Source of the DNA: CAVXNB01 sp963763085
GTDB taxonomy: Bacteria; Actinomycetota; Acidimicrobiia; Acidimicrobiales; Bog-793
Reading direction: 5' to 3'
DNA length: 64,000 nucleotides
NCBI GenBank assembly: GCA_963763085.1
Contig: CAVXNB010000008.1
Span: forward strand, 496,001-560,000
The notes under the pieces are model-generated. The model did not search any database. It was not told where the DNA came from and saw nothing but the letters and a program-made list of their open reading frames with translations. Below are positions 8,505-17,517 of the stretch, piece by piece. Made by a program: the position numbers and the translations under genes. The first letter of the stretch is position 1. Each line of letters starts with the position of its first letter.

Positions 8505-10628
8505 TTGCGCGACCACAGCTCGACGTCCGCCCCTCGGGTCACCCGGCCGTCCTTGGCCCGGCTCCTGCAGCCCCGGTCCGTGGCGGTCGTGGGCGCGACC
8601 GACACCTCGACCCTCTCAGAGACCGTCGCGTCGATCTTCGACCGCGAGGTGGACGCCTACGTCGTGAACCCCAAGTACGAAACGGTGTTCGGTCGAAACA
8701 CCTACCCCAGCCTCACCGACATCGGACGACCCGTGGACGCCGTGTTCAGCCTGCTGTCGGCCTCCGGGACCGTGACGCTGGCCGAGGAGGTGGCGGACAC
8801 CGGCTCGGGGGGTCTCATCGTCGTGGCGAGCGGGTTCGCCGAGGTGGGAGGCGAAGGGACGAGACTTCAGGAGCGCTTGCAGAGGGCCGCCATCCGTGGG
8901 AACTTTCCCGTTGTCGGACCAAACGGCGTCGGCTACCTCGACGTCAATCGCGGTCACGAGCTGACGTTTCTCCCCCGATTCGAGCGGCGAGCCGGCGGCG
9001 TGTCGGTCGTCGCGCACAGCGGTGCGCTGCTCGAGGCCCTGGCTGCGAGCTCGAATCGAGTGGGCGGTGTGGGGTTCAACCTCATGATCTCCGCCGGCAA
9101 CGAGGCGGTCACGGACATGGCCGACTATCTCGAGTACCTCGTCGAGGACGAGTCGACACGCGTCATCGCCCTCGCGCTCGAGAAGATCCGCCGCCCCGAG
9201 GCGTTCTTCGCGGCTGCCGCCAAGGCGCTCCAGGCCGGCAAGCCCATCGTGGCACTCAAGCTCGGGCGCACCGAGCGCGGACGGGTGATGACGCAGTCGC
9301 ACACCGGGACCGTGATCGGCGACGCGTGGGTCTACGACGTGGCGTTTCGACAGGCTCGGATCGACGTCGCACTCGAGGTCGACGAACTTGCAGACCGCCT
9401 GCAGTTCCTGGACCAGTTGCCCACCGCCAAGTGGACGGCCCTGCGGGGCCTCGGTGTCCTCACGGGAACCGGCGGATTCGCCACGATGACGGCCGACATC
9501 TCCCACGAGGAATCGATCGACGTGCCCGAGATCCCTGAGCTGACGTCGTGGGTGCAAGGGCTGATCCCGAGCCTCTTGTGCTCCAATCCTCTGGATGCGA
9601 CCGGGGTGATCCTGAGCAACCTCGACATCTGGGACCAGATCGTGACGACGTACGCCAGCCGGCCCGAGCTCGACGCGCTGATCTTCCTGAGTCAATTCGG
9701 CTCCTGGGACACGCGCAACCGGCGCTTCAGCGATCGCTTCGCCGCCGCAGCCGCCGGCTCGAGCAAGCCGTTCCTTCTCTCGCCCCTCGCCGGCCAGGCC
9801 GGAGCCTGGCTCGAGGAGTACCGGCAGGACTTCGGCATCGCGGTCGGAAACGGGCTCCGAGGCTCCCTCCGCGGCCTCCAGACGATGTCCCGATTCATGC
9901 GCAGTCGCCGTGACGCAGCTGTCAACGCTCCCGATTCGGCGCCACCGGTGGAGCGACCGCCCGGCCCGACGGTCATGAGCGACGGGGAGCAAATGCTCAC
10001 CTTCGCCGACTCGATGAAACTCCTGGCCGACGCGGGTATCCCGATTGCACCCTTCGAGGTCCTCAACCCCGACGACGACCCGTCGACATCGCTCGCCGGG
10101 CCGCTGGTCGTGAAGCTCGGCGACGTGGCGCACCGGACCGAGCACGGGGCCGTGCTCTTCGGCGTGGACGTCACGACTCTGCCAGAGGCGGTGTCTGCGC
10201 TGAGACGCATCGCCGCAGCCGACGGGCTCCCCGCCACCGTCGTGGTGCAGCCGGAACTCTCTTCGCACGGCGAGGTATTCATCGGCCTCACGGGAGCCTC
10301 GGAGCTCGGACCGGTCGTGGCGTTCGGACTCGGGGGCGTCTTCGTCGAGGTCCTGCACCGCGTCAGCGGGCGACTGGCGCCGTTCCTCCAACGAGACGCC
10401 GAGGAGATGATCGCCGAGTTCGACGACCTCGCAGTCGCCGACGGCTTCCGCGGGAGTCGTCCCTGGAACCGATCCCAGCTCGTCGACTTGCTGGTCAGCG
10501 CGGGCCAGCTTGCCGCGGGTGGTCGGGACTGGATCCAGTCGCTGGATGTGAACCCGCTCGTCCAGACCGACGACGGCTTCGTGGCCGTTGACTGTGTCTG
10601 CTTCGTGACGAAGGCGCCGCTTGGCTAG
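8505..10628 (+). CDS. NDP-forming acyl-CoA synthetase (acetate-CoA ligase family)
   Basis: 707 residues, probable TTG start. Order of domains: CoA-binding Rossmann domain (about 20-140; SVAVVGATD, VVGPNGVGYLD), two succinyl-CoA-ligase-like flavodoxin domains (about 150-460; AHSGALLEAL, QSHTGTVIGD with the likely phospho-His region), and a C-terminal ATP-grasp domain (about 480-705; VVKLGDVAHRTEHGAV, VVAFGLGGVFVEV). Family reaction: acyl-CoA + NDP + Pi to acid + NTP + CoA, or the reverse. In this operon it may conserve energy from, or activate, a short-chain product. It overlaps the next gene by 8 bp. Confidence 0.88.
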   Translation: MRDHSSTSAPRVTRPSLARLLQPRSVAVVGATDTSTLSETVASIFDREVDAYVVNPKYETVFGRNTYPSLTDIGRPVDAVFSLLSASGTVTLAEEVADTGSGGLIVVASGFAEVGGEGTRLQERLQRAAIRGNFPVVGPNGVGYLDVNRGHELTFLPRFERRAGGVSVVAHSGALLEALAASSNRVGGVGFNLMISAGNEAVTDMADYLEYLVEDESTRVIALALEKIRRPEAFFAAAAKALQAGKPIVALKLGRTERGRVMTQSHTGTVIGDAWVYDVAFRQARIDVALEVDELADRLQFLDQLPTAKWTALRGLGVLTGTGGFATMTADISHEESIDVPEIPELTSWVQGLIPSLLCSNPLDATGVILSNLDIWDQIVTTYASRPELDALIFLSQFGSWDTRNRRFSDRFAAAAAGSSKPFLLSPLAGQAGAWLEEYRQDFGIAVGNGLRGSLRGLQTMSRFMRSRRDAAVNAPDSAPPVERPPGPTVMSDGEQMLTFADSMKLLADAGIPIAPFEVLNPDDDPSTSLAGPLVVKLGDVAHRTEHGAVLFGVDVTTLPEAVSALRRIAAADGLPATVVVQPELSSHGEVFIGLTGASELGPVVAFGLGGVFVEVLHRVSGRLAPFLQRDAEEMIAEFDDLAVADGFRGSRPWNRSQLVDLLVSAGQLAAGGRDWIQSLDVNPLVQTDDGFVAVDCVCFVTKAPLG

Positions 10629-11286
10629 GTGCTCCGTCGTCCTCGTGCACGGCGCTCTGGAGCGGCAAAGTGGGTTCGACCGGCTGGTCCCGTACGTCGC
10701 CGACCTCGACGTCGTCTCCTACGACCGGCGCGGTCACGGCCTCAGGTGGGAGGAGGGGCCCGCATCGATCGAGGGTGACATCGCCGACCTTCTGGAGGTG
10801 ATCGGGGACCGTCCGACCACCGTCGTGGGGCACAGCCTCGGCGGTCTCGTGGTCCTCGGGGCGTCTTTGCGGCGACCCGAGCTGTTCAAGTCCATCGGTC
10901 TCTACGAAACCGCCATCCCCTGGGCCCAATGGTGGACCGACCACGAACGCGCCGCGATGATGGAGGAGATCGACCGCAACGCCGCGGCCGCCCGCGAGAG
11001 CGTCTCCGAGGAACGCCCCCGGTTGGAAGTCGCGTGGGAGTCATGCCGGAACGAGGTGCTCGAGGCGTTCGGCGCTCCGTACCGCTGGCAGGACGTCACC
11101 GTGCCGCTCACGACCGGGCGGGGGAGCGAAAGCAATGCGCCCTCCGCCCGCGACGCGAGCGTTGTGGCGAACTACTTCGGCGGTGACGCCGTGGTGCTCG
11201 CCGACGCCGGTCATCGCGCCCACCGGACCGCGCCGGCCGCGTTCGCCGACTTCGTCCGAACGTGCCTTCCGCGCAGAGACGGCTGA
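10621..11286 (+). CDS. Alpha/beta hydrolase
   Basis: 221 residues, TTG start overlapping the CoA synthetase stop by 8 bp, so translationally coupled. It begins directly with the first strand (VVLVHGALE), has the oxyanion region, DRRGHG, the nucleophile elbow GHSLGG and a C-terminal His in DAGHRAHRTAP. It is smaller than typical 260-290 residue hydrolases because the cap region is reduced. Likely an esterase, thioesterase or C-C hydrolase acting in the same pathway; the exact bond is not predictable. It is the last gene of the operon that begins at 5161. Confidence 0.85.
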   Translation: MARCSVVLVHGALERQSGFDRLVPYVADLDVVSYDRRGHGLRWEEGPASIEGDIADLLEVIGDRPTTVVGHSLGGLVVLGASLRRPELFKSIGLYETAIPWAQWWTDHERAAMMEEIDRNAAAARESVSEERPRLEVAWESCRNEVLEAFGAPYRWQDVTVPLTTGRGSESNAPSARDASVVANYFGGDAVVLADAGHRAHRTAPAAFADFVRTCLPRRDG

Positions 11287-11330
11287 TTTCCGGACTGCCC
11301 GGTCGCGCACGGGACTTGTGGACACGACAA

Positions 11331-11341
11331 CCACAATGTGA
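11331..11341. promoter_or_regulatory. Candidate operator, CCACA-N-TRTRG type (site B)
   Basis: CCACAATGTGA in the 108-bp spacer before the TauD-like gene is the closest of five similar sites to a symmetrical CCACA-N-TGTGG. It probably marks the promoter of the second plus-strand operon (TauD, epimerase, ABC, amidohydrolase). Confidence 0.35.
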
Positions 11342-11394
11342 CATCTTGTAGCCTGAAAGCGTTGCCCAGGGCGACCCCAAGAAAGGTCGGCGCC

Positions 11395-12228
11395 ATGAAG
11401 ATCACGCCGCTCGACGGAAGAATCGGCGCCGACGTCGATCTCGACCTCGGAGGACCTTGGACGGACTCACCGGCGGACGTCGAGGAGTTGCGCCGGGCGT
11501 TCCGCGACTACGACCTGCTTGTGTTTCGCGATCCCGAGTTGGCCGCGGAGGATCAGATCCGTCTGATGGAGGCGCTCGAACTCGTGCCGGACGAATGGAC
11601 CAACGGCGACAAATACGGGTTCTTGTCCAACCAGCTGGCCATTGCGCCGAACGACGGTCAGCACAACGCGTATCTCTTCCACTCAGATCTCATGTGGAAG
11701 GACCAGCCGATCAACTCCATCTCGCTCTACGCGATGGTGATACCGGAGGAGCCCGCCCCCACCTTGTTCGCGTCCGGCGTCGGTGCTGCGGCGAGTCTGC
11801 CGGCGGAGCTTCGTCAGCGCGTCGAAGGTCTGTCCGGGCTCTTCTTGATCGACTTCACGGGTGGTGACAAGCGGTACTTCGAGGAGACCGCGTCCGCCGA
11901 GGCCCCCCGCGCCACCCAGTTGGTGCTCTACCAGGACCCTGTGAGCGGTAAGACGTCGCTCGTCGTCGACTCTCTCTTCTTCGACAAGTTCGTCGGCTGG
12001 GAGCGCGACGCCAGCGAAGCCCTCAGAGCCGAGCTGCACGCGTACCTCTACGATCCGGTCAACCTCTATCGCCACGAATGGCAGGTGGGAGACCTCGTGA
12101 TCTGGAACAACGTGGCACTTCAGCACGCACGGCCGGAGTTGCCGCCCACCGGAGAGCGGACCCACCGCCGCGTCTCGGGAACCTACAAGACGGGCACGAC
12201 CGCGTGGGACGCGAGCTTCAGGGACTAG
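11395..12228 (+). CDS. TauD/TfdA-family Fe(II)/2-oxoglutarate dioxygenase
   Basis: 277 residues from the ATG at 11395 (MKITPLDG). The iron-binding facial triad is visible as His96-x-Asp98 in YLFHSDLMW and His244 in IWNNVALQHARPEL; the 2-oxoglutarate-binding Arg is in THRRVSGTYKTG. Family members hydroxylate or oxidatively cleave sulfonates, phenoxyacids, carnitine and related compounds. It starts a new operon, with the epimerase gene 8 bp downstream. It may cleave an ether or C-X bond in the imported substrate (inference). Confidence 0.9.
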   Translation: MKITPLDGRIGADVDLDLGGPWTDSPADVEELRRAFRDYDLLVFRDPELAAEDQIRLMEALELVPDEWTNGDKYGFLSNQLAIAPNDGQHNAYLFHSDLMWKDQPINSISLYAMVIPEEPAPTLFASGVGAAASLPAELRQRVEGLSGLFLIDFTGGDKRYFEETASAEAPRATQLVLYQDPVSGKTSLVVDSLFFDKFVGWERDASEALRAELHAYLYDPVNLYRHEWQVGDLVIWNNVALQHARPELPPTGERTHRRVSGTYKTGTTAWDASFRD

Positions 12229-12236
12229 GCGCCCCT

Positions 12237-13289
12237 GTGACCACGCCCGTCGTCGTCACGGGCGCTGCGGGGTTCATCGGGTCGCACGTGACCAGGGCCC
12301 TTGTCGAGCAGGGCGCGTCCGTGATCGCGACAGACGTTCGAACGGCCCTGCCCGAACCGGTGCTCTCGGGGCTCGACACCTCGAGAGTCTCGTATGTCTC
12401 GGGAGACCTCAGACGTGAGGAGACCCTGGACGACCTCGTAGAGGCTGCAGGGGAGCGGGCCAATGTCGTTCACGCCGCGGCCTTGCTCCGTTACTCCGAG
12501 ATGGCCGGCGCGCTCGGGCAGGGCGCACCTTCGTTCCCCGGCGCGCTCGAGGTCTTCGACGTCAACGCCATGGCGACCTGGCGTTTGTGCTCGAAGTTCG
12601 CGACCGCCGGCCGGCTTGCTCGATTCGTCTACGTGAGCACCCGCTCGGTCTTCGGAAGCATCGAGGTCGACGGCGACACGATCGCCGAGACGAGCCCTCC
12701 TTCGCCGATCGGCATCTACGGCTCTTCCAAGACGGCAGCCGAGTTCGGCGTCCTGGCGTTTCGAGACGTCTTTGCGCTCGATCTCGTTGTCGCACGCGTA
12801 ACGGGCGTGTTCGGGCCCTGGCAGGGAGGCGTGTCCTGGATCGGCAAGGCGGTGGACGGCGTCATCGCAGGCACCGGGTACCGGACCTCGACGGGCGGGG
12901 ACGACCGGTACGAGTTCACCTACGTAAAGGACACCGCGCGCGGCCTCGTCGAGCTAGTGAACGCCGACCGGCTCAGCTATCCCATCTATCACGTCTCCTC
13001 GGGCTCGATCCACTCATTGGGCGAGGTCGCACAGGCGTTCCATGCGGCCGAGCCCGATGCCGTCGTGGAGTTCGGGGCGGGATCGCAGCCCGGCATGCGG
13101 ACTCGGCTTCCGCTCGGGGGCTCTCGAATAATCGAAGATCTGGACTTCCGGCCCCGATGGGACTTGAATGCGGCGATCGCCGACTACCTGGCAGTCGAGC
13201 GGACGGGTTCGTACGGTGCCGAGGCATCCGAGGACCAGACCGCGCTGGGCGTCCCCGCCCCGGCGCGGCTGGCCGGGGAAGAGGCATGA
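12237..13289 (+). CDS. NAD-dependent epimerase/dehydratase (extended SDR)
   Basis: 350 residues from a GTG at 12237; the frame is open further upstream, but that part lies over the TauD gene. It begins with the Rossmann signature VTGAAGFIGSH, followed by DVR acidic residue, HAAALLRY, Ser/Thr region YVSTRSVFGS and catalytic YGSSK. Members include nucleotide-sugar epimerases, 3beta-hydroxysteroid dehydrogenases and other substrate-modifying reductases. With no sugar-nucleotide genes nearby, a small-molecule dehydrogenase role is more likely. The stop overlaps the ABC fusion start (ATGA). Confidence 0.9.
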   Translation: MTTPVVVTGAAGFIGSHVTRALVEQGASVIATDVRTALPEPVLSGLDTSRVSYVSGDLRREETLDDLVEAAGERANVVHAAALLRYSEMAGALGQGAPSFPGALEVFDVNAMATWRLCSKFATAGRLARFVYVSTRSVFGSIEVDGDTIAETSPPSPIGIYGSSKTAAEFGVLAFRDVFALDLVVARVTGVFGPWQGGVSWIGKAVDGVIAGTGYRTSTGGDDRYEFTYVKDTARGLVELVNADRLSYPIYHVSSGSIHSLGEVAQAFHAAEPDAVVEFGAGSQPGMRTRLPLGGSRIIEDLDFRPRWDLNAAIADYLAVERTGSYGAEASEDQTALGVPAPARLAGEEA

Positions 13290-16024
13290 ACCACTCACTG
13301 ACGTGGCGCCAGCGGCTGTCGTTCGGCTACATCGGCGCCATCTACGTCTGGGCCGCGATCATCGTGATCTTCGCGATCGCGACCCCCCACCAGTTCCTCG
13401 AGACCTACACCATCCGGGCGGTGGTGAACAACTACTCGATCACGGGACTGGCGGCACTCGCCGTTCTCGTCCCGATGGCGGCCGGTACCTTCGATGCCTC
13501 GATCGGCGGCAACATCAGCCTCTCGGGCGTCATCTGCGCCTATCTATTGATCCACACGGGCCTGTCCATTCCGGAGGTCGTCCTGCTCTCTTTGGCGTCG
13601 GGACTGGCGTTGGGACTGGTCAACGTGCTCGTCGTTGTCGTCCTCGGCATTCCGTCCCTGATCGGGACGCTCGCCACCTGGCTGATCGCCGATTCCCTGA
13701 GCGTCGCCATCTCCGACAACGCGACTCTGAGCTCTCCCAGGATCTCGGGTGCCTTCAGCCGCTATCTGTCGAACGCGAACTGGAGCGGTTTCGCGATCCC
13801 CATCGTGTTCGTCCTCGTCATCGCCGTGATCATGGGCATCACCCTGTCGCGGACGGTGAGCGGGCGCTACACCTTCGCCGTCGGCTTCAGCCTGACGGCG
13901 TCGAAGCTGGCCGGGATCCGCGTCAAGGCGATTCAGTCCGGCGCGCTCCTGTGCTCCGGGCTGGTCGGGGCGATCGCCGGCGTTGTCCTGGCCGCACACG
14001 TATCATCGGCGACCCCGGCGATCGGAGACTCGTACCTGCTGCCGGCGTTCGCTGCCGTCTTCGTGGGTGCCACGCAGTTCTCGACGAAGCGATTCAACGC
14101 GACAGGCACCGTCATCGCCGTGTTCATGCTCGGAACGGGTGAGTACGGCCTTCTCGTCCTCGGAGCGCCTCAGTGGACGCCCGGCGTCTTCCAAGGGGTG
14201 GCGCTGGTGGCGGCGATCGGGCTCACCCACCTGTACGACCCGGGCAGGTCCACAAGACGCCTGCGTGCAAAGGCGGCGTCGGGCGTGCCGGCGTCGGCCG
14301 TGCCGGCGTCCGCTTTGCCGGCGTCCCCGGTGCCGGCGTCCGCTCTGTCGGCGTCCCCTGCGCCGGCGGTCCCCTTGCTCGCGGCCACCGCGCCCGCCGC
14401 GGTCTCGACGCTCCAGTCGGTCCCGGTATCGCAGAACGGGGCGTCGAGCGTGCCGGTCGAGATCGTGGGGCTCTCCAAGACCTTTCCCGGGCAACGGGCC
14501 CTCATAGACGTCAGCATGGACGTTCGAGCAGGCGAGATCCACGCGCTCCTGGGCCAGAACGGCTCGGGGAAGTCGACGCTCATCAAGATCCTGGCCGGGA
14601 TCTACCGACCCGATTCGGGAGGAGTCGTTCGCGTCGCTGGCCAGGACCTGCCGTTCGGCTCGCCTCGTGAGTCACGTCGCATGGGACTCCAGTTCGTGCA
14701 CCAGTCGCTGGGCATCATCGAGGAGCTGACGGCCGTCGAGAACATCGCGTTGGGATTCGGCTACGTGCACCGCGCCGGGCTCTTCATCAACTGGCGCGCC
14801 CAACGCAAGAAGACCAAACGACTGCTCAAGAAGCTCTCAGTAGATTTCGACATCGACCGTCCCGTGTCAGAGCTCAGGCCGGTCGACAGGAGTGCTGTCG
14901 CGATCGCGCGTGCGCTTGACGACGACGACGGCGCTGCGAAGGTCCTCGTCCTGGACGAGCCCACGGCTGCGCTCCCACCACACGAGGTCGATGCCCTCTT
15001 CTCCCTCGTCCGAAAGGCGCGGAGCGACGGGACCAGTGTCATCTATGTCTCTCACCGGCTCAACGAGATCTTTCAGCTGGCGGATCGGACGACGGTGCTT
15101 CGCGACGGCGTCTCCCAGGGAACCGTCAACGTGAGGGACATCGATCACTCGGAACTGGTGCGAATGATCGTCGGCGACGACACGTTGCGAGACCACGCCG
15201 GGGGGGCGTCTTCGGCCGAGCTCGACGGGGGCGAGCCGATCCGTCTGCCATCTGCGCATACCGAACAGGTCGCTCTCCGTGTGAGGAACCTCGTGGCACA
15301 GCGACTCGAAGGCATCGACTTCGATCTCAAGCTCGGGGAGATCGTCGGGGTCGCCGGCCTCACCGGGTCTGGACGCGAGGAGCTGGCCGGAGCACTCGTC
15401 GGCGAGCGTCCGAGCCACGTCGACCTCGAGAACATCGACGGCAAGCGGAGGTCCGATCCGACACCGAGGCAAGCGAAGGATCTGGGTGTCGTGCTCGTGC
15501 TCCCGAACCGGGCGTCTGGAGCCGCCATCCTGGAGTTCACCATGCGCGAGAACATCTCGTTGCCGTCGCTTTCTCGCGACTCGTCCCTCGGTTTCATCAG
15601 CCGGTCCGCCGAGTACGTCCATTCGAAACACTGGATCGAAGCGCTCGACATCCGTCCTCGCGACCCGGAGCGGATCTATGCGCTGCTGAGCGGCGGAAAC
15701 CAGCAGAAGGTCGTGTTTGCAAAGTGGCTTTGTTTCTCGCCCAAGGTGATGGTGATCGAGGATCCGACGAGCGGCGTGGACGTGGGCGCGCGGCAGGCGA
15801 TCTACGATCTCGTCCGTCATCAGGCGTCCGCAGGCGTGTCGTTCGTCGTCTGCTCCTCGGACCCTGATGACCTCCTCGCAGTCTGCGACCGAATCCTGGT
15901 GTTGAACGAGGGAAGGATCGTCGATCAGCTAGTCGGGTCCGATATCGAGGAGTCCCGCCTCCTCATGGCGATGGTCGGCGCGAGCAAAATGCAATCCGTG
16001 TCAGAAGGAAGTACGAGCGGCTAG
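13286..16024 (+). CDS. ABC transporter fusion: permease plus two ATPase domains
   Basis: 912 residues from the ATG at 13286. Residues 1-320 are a ribose/xylose-type permease with about 8-10 membrane segments (AALAVLVPMAAGTFDASIGG is the family hallmark). Residues about 330-380 are a Pro/Ala-rich linker. Residues about 385-640 are an RbsA-like first ATPase: Walker A GQNGSGKS at 423-430, Walker B VLVLDEPT, but the signature is degenerate (ELRPVDRSAVAIARAL). Residues about 660-900 are the second ATPase, with a natural Walker A variant GLTGSGREEL and intact signature LSGGNQQK near 802. In sugar importers the permease and the double ATPase are normally separate proteins. The binding protein and a second permease are at 20116 and 21392. 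Confidence 0.93.
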   Translation: MNHSLTWRQRLSFGYIGAIYVWAAIIVIFAIATPHQFLETYTIRAVVNNYSITGLAALAVLVPMAAGTFDASIGGNISLSGVICAYLLIHTGLSIPEVVLLSLASGLALGLVNVLVVVVLGIPSLIGTLATWLIADSLSVAISDNATLSSPRISGAFSRYLSNANWSGFAIPIVFVLVIAVIMGITLSRTVSGRYTFAVGFSLTASKLAGIRVKAIQSGALLCSGLVGAIAGVVLAAHVSSATPAIGDSYLLPAFAAVFVGATQFSTKRFNATGTVIAVFMLGTGEYGLLVLGAPQWTPGVFQGVALVAAIGLTHLYDPGRSTRRLRAKAASGVPASAVPASALPASPVPASALSASPAPAVPLLAATAPAAVSTLQSVPVSQNGASSVPVEIVGLSKTFPGQRALIDVSMDVRAGEIHALLGQNGSGKSTLIKILAGIYRPDSGGVVRVAGQDLPFGSPRESRRMGLQFVHQSLGIIEELTAVENIALGFGYVHRAGLFINWRAQRKKTKRLLKKLSVDFDIDRPVSELRPVDRSAVAIARALDDDDGAAKVLVLDEPTAALPPHEVDALFSLVRKARSDGTSVIYVSHRLNEIFQLADRTTVLRDGVSQGTVNVRDIDHSELVRMIVGDDTLRDHAGGASSAELDGGEPIRLPSAHTEQVALRVRNLVAQRLEGIDFDLKLGEIVGVAGLTGSGREELAGALVGERPSHVDLENIDGKRRSDPTPRQAKDLGVVLVLPNRASGAAILEFTMRENISLPSLSRDSSLGFISRSAEYVHSKHWIEALDIRPRDPERIYALLSGGNQQKVVFAKWLCFSPKVMVIEDPTSGVDVGARQAIYDLVRHQASAGVSFVVCSSDPDDLLAVCDRILVLNEGRIVDQLVGSDIEESRLLMAMVGASKMQSVSEGSTSG
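14285..14374 (+). repeat. 15-bp coding tandem repeat, six units, in the ABC fusion linker
   Basis: Six consecutive 15-bp units related to GTGCCGGCGTCCGCT encode a (V/L)PAS(A/P)-type pentapeptide repeat joining permease and ATPase halves. The unit length keeps the reading frame, so copy-number changes would only change linker length. Confidence 0.9.
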
Positions 16025-16033
16025 GAGGTAGCA

Positions 16034-17302
16034 ATGTCGAGGACCGTGTTTGCGAACGCGAACGTGTTGGACGGCGAGCATGCGGCACAGCCGGACACGA
16101 CGGTGGTGGTGGAGGGTCATCGTGTGGTCTCGGTCGGTCGACAAGTGGATCCGCGGCCGGATGACGTCGTCTTCGATCTACGTGGCAAGACGCTGATGCC
16201 CGGCCTGGGCACCGGCCATTTGCATGCGGAGTTCCAGCACATCGAGATGGGATTGCTCACCCATGTGTTCGGCGGGGCTGAGCGGCCAGCCGGTGTGCTG
16301 ATGGCCGTCGCCATCAACACGTGCCGAAATTTGCTCGAGTCCGGGTACACGATGGCCGTCAGCGCCGCCTGCAGCAACGACATCGACGCCTGCCTCAAGA
16401 TGTCGATCGAAGAGGGGCTCATCGCAGGCCCGCGCCTGCTCGCTTGCAGCCCGCACCTCGAGACCACCGGCAACGATCGCCCGAATTGGTGGTACGACAG
16501 CCGCAATACGGGCATGCAGGTGTTCGTCGACGGTCCCGAGGAGATGCGCAAGGCCGTGCGCACCCAGATCCGACGGGGAGCCGACTGGATCAAGATCCTT
16601 CCCACAGGCGGGCACGGCATCACCGAACCGCACTTCCGGCGCATCAGCAATGACGAGATCGTGGCCGCGGTGCAGACGGCGCACGACCTCGGCAAGAGGG
16701 TCCGAGCGCACGCGTCGTGGCGCGAGCTCATTGCGGAGTGCGTCGAGGCCGGCGTCGACGTGATCGACCATGGTGACGAGATCGACGAGCAGATCATCGA
16801 GGCAATGGTCGAGCGCGGGACGTTCTGGGTGCCGAGCATGCGGGTCCTCGACGTGGCGCTCGGGGTCTCCGACCAAGGCCTGGTCCCAGAGGGGGGCCTC
16901 GACGCAGAGATGACCAAAGGCGTGCGCGACGAATGGAACAACCTGGCCAAGATGGTTCCGATCGCCAACGAGGCGGGCGTGAAGATCTTGCCGGGTGACG
17001 ACTACGGCGTCCCGATCGTGCCCCACGTCGCCGGCGTCTACTCGACCGAGTTCTCGACGTACGTCAATCACACCGGGGTCAGCCCGCTGGACACGCTTCG
17101 CTGGGCCACACGGAACATGGCCGACCTGATGCAAATGGAGGGCGAGGTGGGCACCGTCGCGCCCGAGGCGTTCGCCGATCTGATCATCCTCCGCGACGAC
17201 CCAAGTCGCGACATCTCGATCCTCCAGGATCCGTCCACGAACATCCTCGCGGTCATGAAGGACGGGGACTTCTTCTCCAACTCGCTGGCTCCCGTCGCGT
17301 AA
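16034..17302 (+). CDS. Amidohydrolase family protein
   Basis: 422 residues, ATG start with a strong AGGAGG site 6 bp upstream. It has the metal-dependent hydrolase layout: beta-sandwich N-terminus (TVVVEGHRVVSVG), metal-binding His pair in PGLGTGHLHAEF, probable carboxylated Lys in WIKILPTGGHG, His in VRAHAS and IDHGDE, and the catalytic Asp in LPGDDYG. Closest in style to imidazolonepropionase/prolidase-like members. Likely hydrolyses a C-N or lactone bond of the imported compound. It closes the operon that begins with TauD; the gene is followed by a structured repeat region. Confidence 0.92.
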   Translation: MSRTVFANANVLDGEHAAQPDTTVVVEGHRVVSVGRQVDPRPDDVVFDLRGKTLMPGLGTGHLHAEFQHIEMGLLTHVFGGAERPAGVLMAVAINTCRNLLESGYTMAVSAACSNDIDACLKMSIEEGLIAGPRLLACSPHLETTGNDRPNWWYDSRNTGMQVFVDGPEEMRKAVRTQIRRGADWIKILPTGGHGITEPHFRRISNDEIVAAVQTAHDLGKRVRAHASWRELIAECVEAGVDVIDHGDEIDEQIIEAMVERGTFWVPSMRVLDVALGVSDQGLVPEGGLDAEMTKGVRDEWNNLAKMVPIANEAGVKILPGDDYGVPIVPHVAGVYSTEFSTYVNHTGVSPLDTLRWATRNMADLMQMEGEVGTVAPEAFADLIILRDDPSRDISILQDPSTNILAVMKDGDFFSNSLAPVA

Positions 17303-17340
17303 TTCGGCCGGCGGGGTCCGCGCCTCGATACTTCAATTTC

Positions 17341-17405
17341 TCGCAAAACTTGCCTCCGTTAATGATTGCGACTGGTCGCAATCTCGATGAGAGGCAAGTT
17401 CGCGC
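17341..17405. repeat. Nested-palindrome repeat, copy 1
   Basis: A 65-bp element in the convergent gap between the amidohydrolase and the FAH-family gene. Outer arms AACTTGCCTC (17347-17356) and GAGGCAAGTT (17391-17400) are perfectly complementary; inside, GATTGCGAC (17364-17372) and GTCGCAATC (17375-17383) form a second perfect arm with a 2-nt centre. Seven T residues follow at 17407-17413, so it may also act as a terminator for the plus strand. An inverted copy lies at 44827-44892; the first 32 bp of this copy are identical to its reverse complement. Confidence 0.9.
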
Positions 17406-17420
17406 ATTTTTTTGAACCAC

Positions 17421-17484
17421 CCCGGGTGCTCTCGCCGGCCTGGGGGCGCCGACCCGGGTGCTCTCGCCGGCCCGGGGGGGCCGG
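17421..17484. repeat. Two tandem 32-bp GC-rich repeats
   Basis: The unit beginning CCCGGGTGCTCTCGCCGG occurs at 17421-17452 and 17453-17484, with differences only in the last third. A G/C-only stretch follows to about 17505. The region lies between convergent gene ends and has no coding signal. Confidence 0.85.
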
Positions 17485-17517
17485 CCCGGGGGACGCCGGG
17501 GGCGCTGTGCCAGCCGG

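Noticed and set aside
8616..10391. Long minus-strand frame opposite the NDP-forming CoA synthetase
   Set aside because: Antisense shadow of a gene with full domain structure; no recognisable motif or ribosome site.
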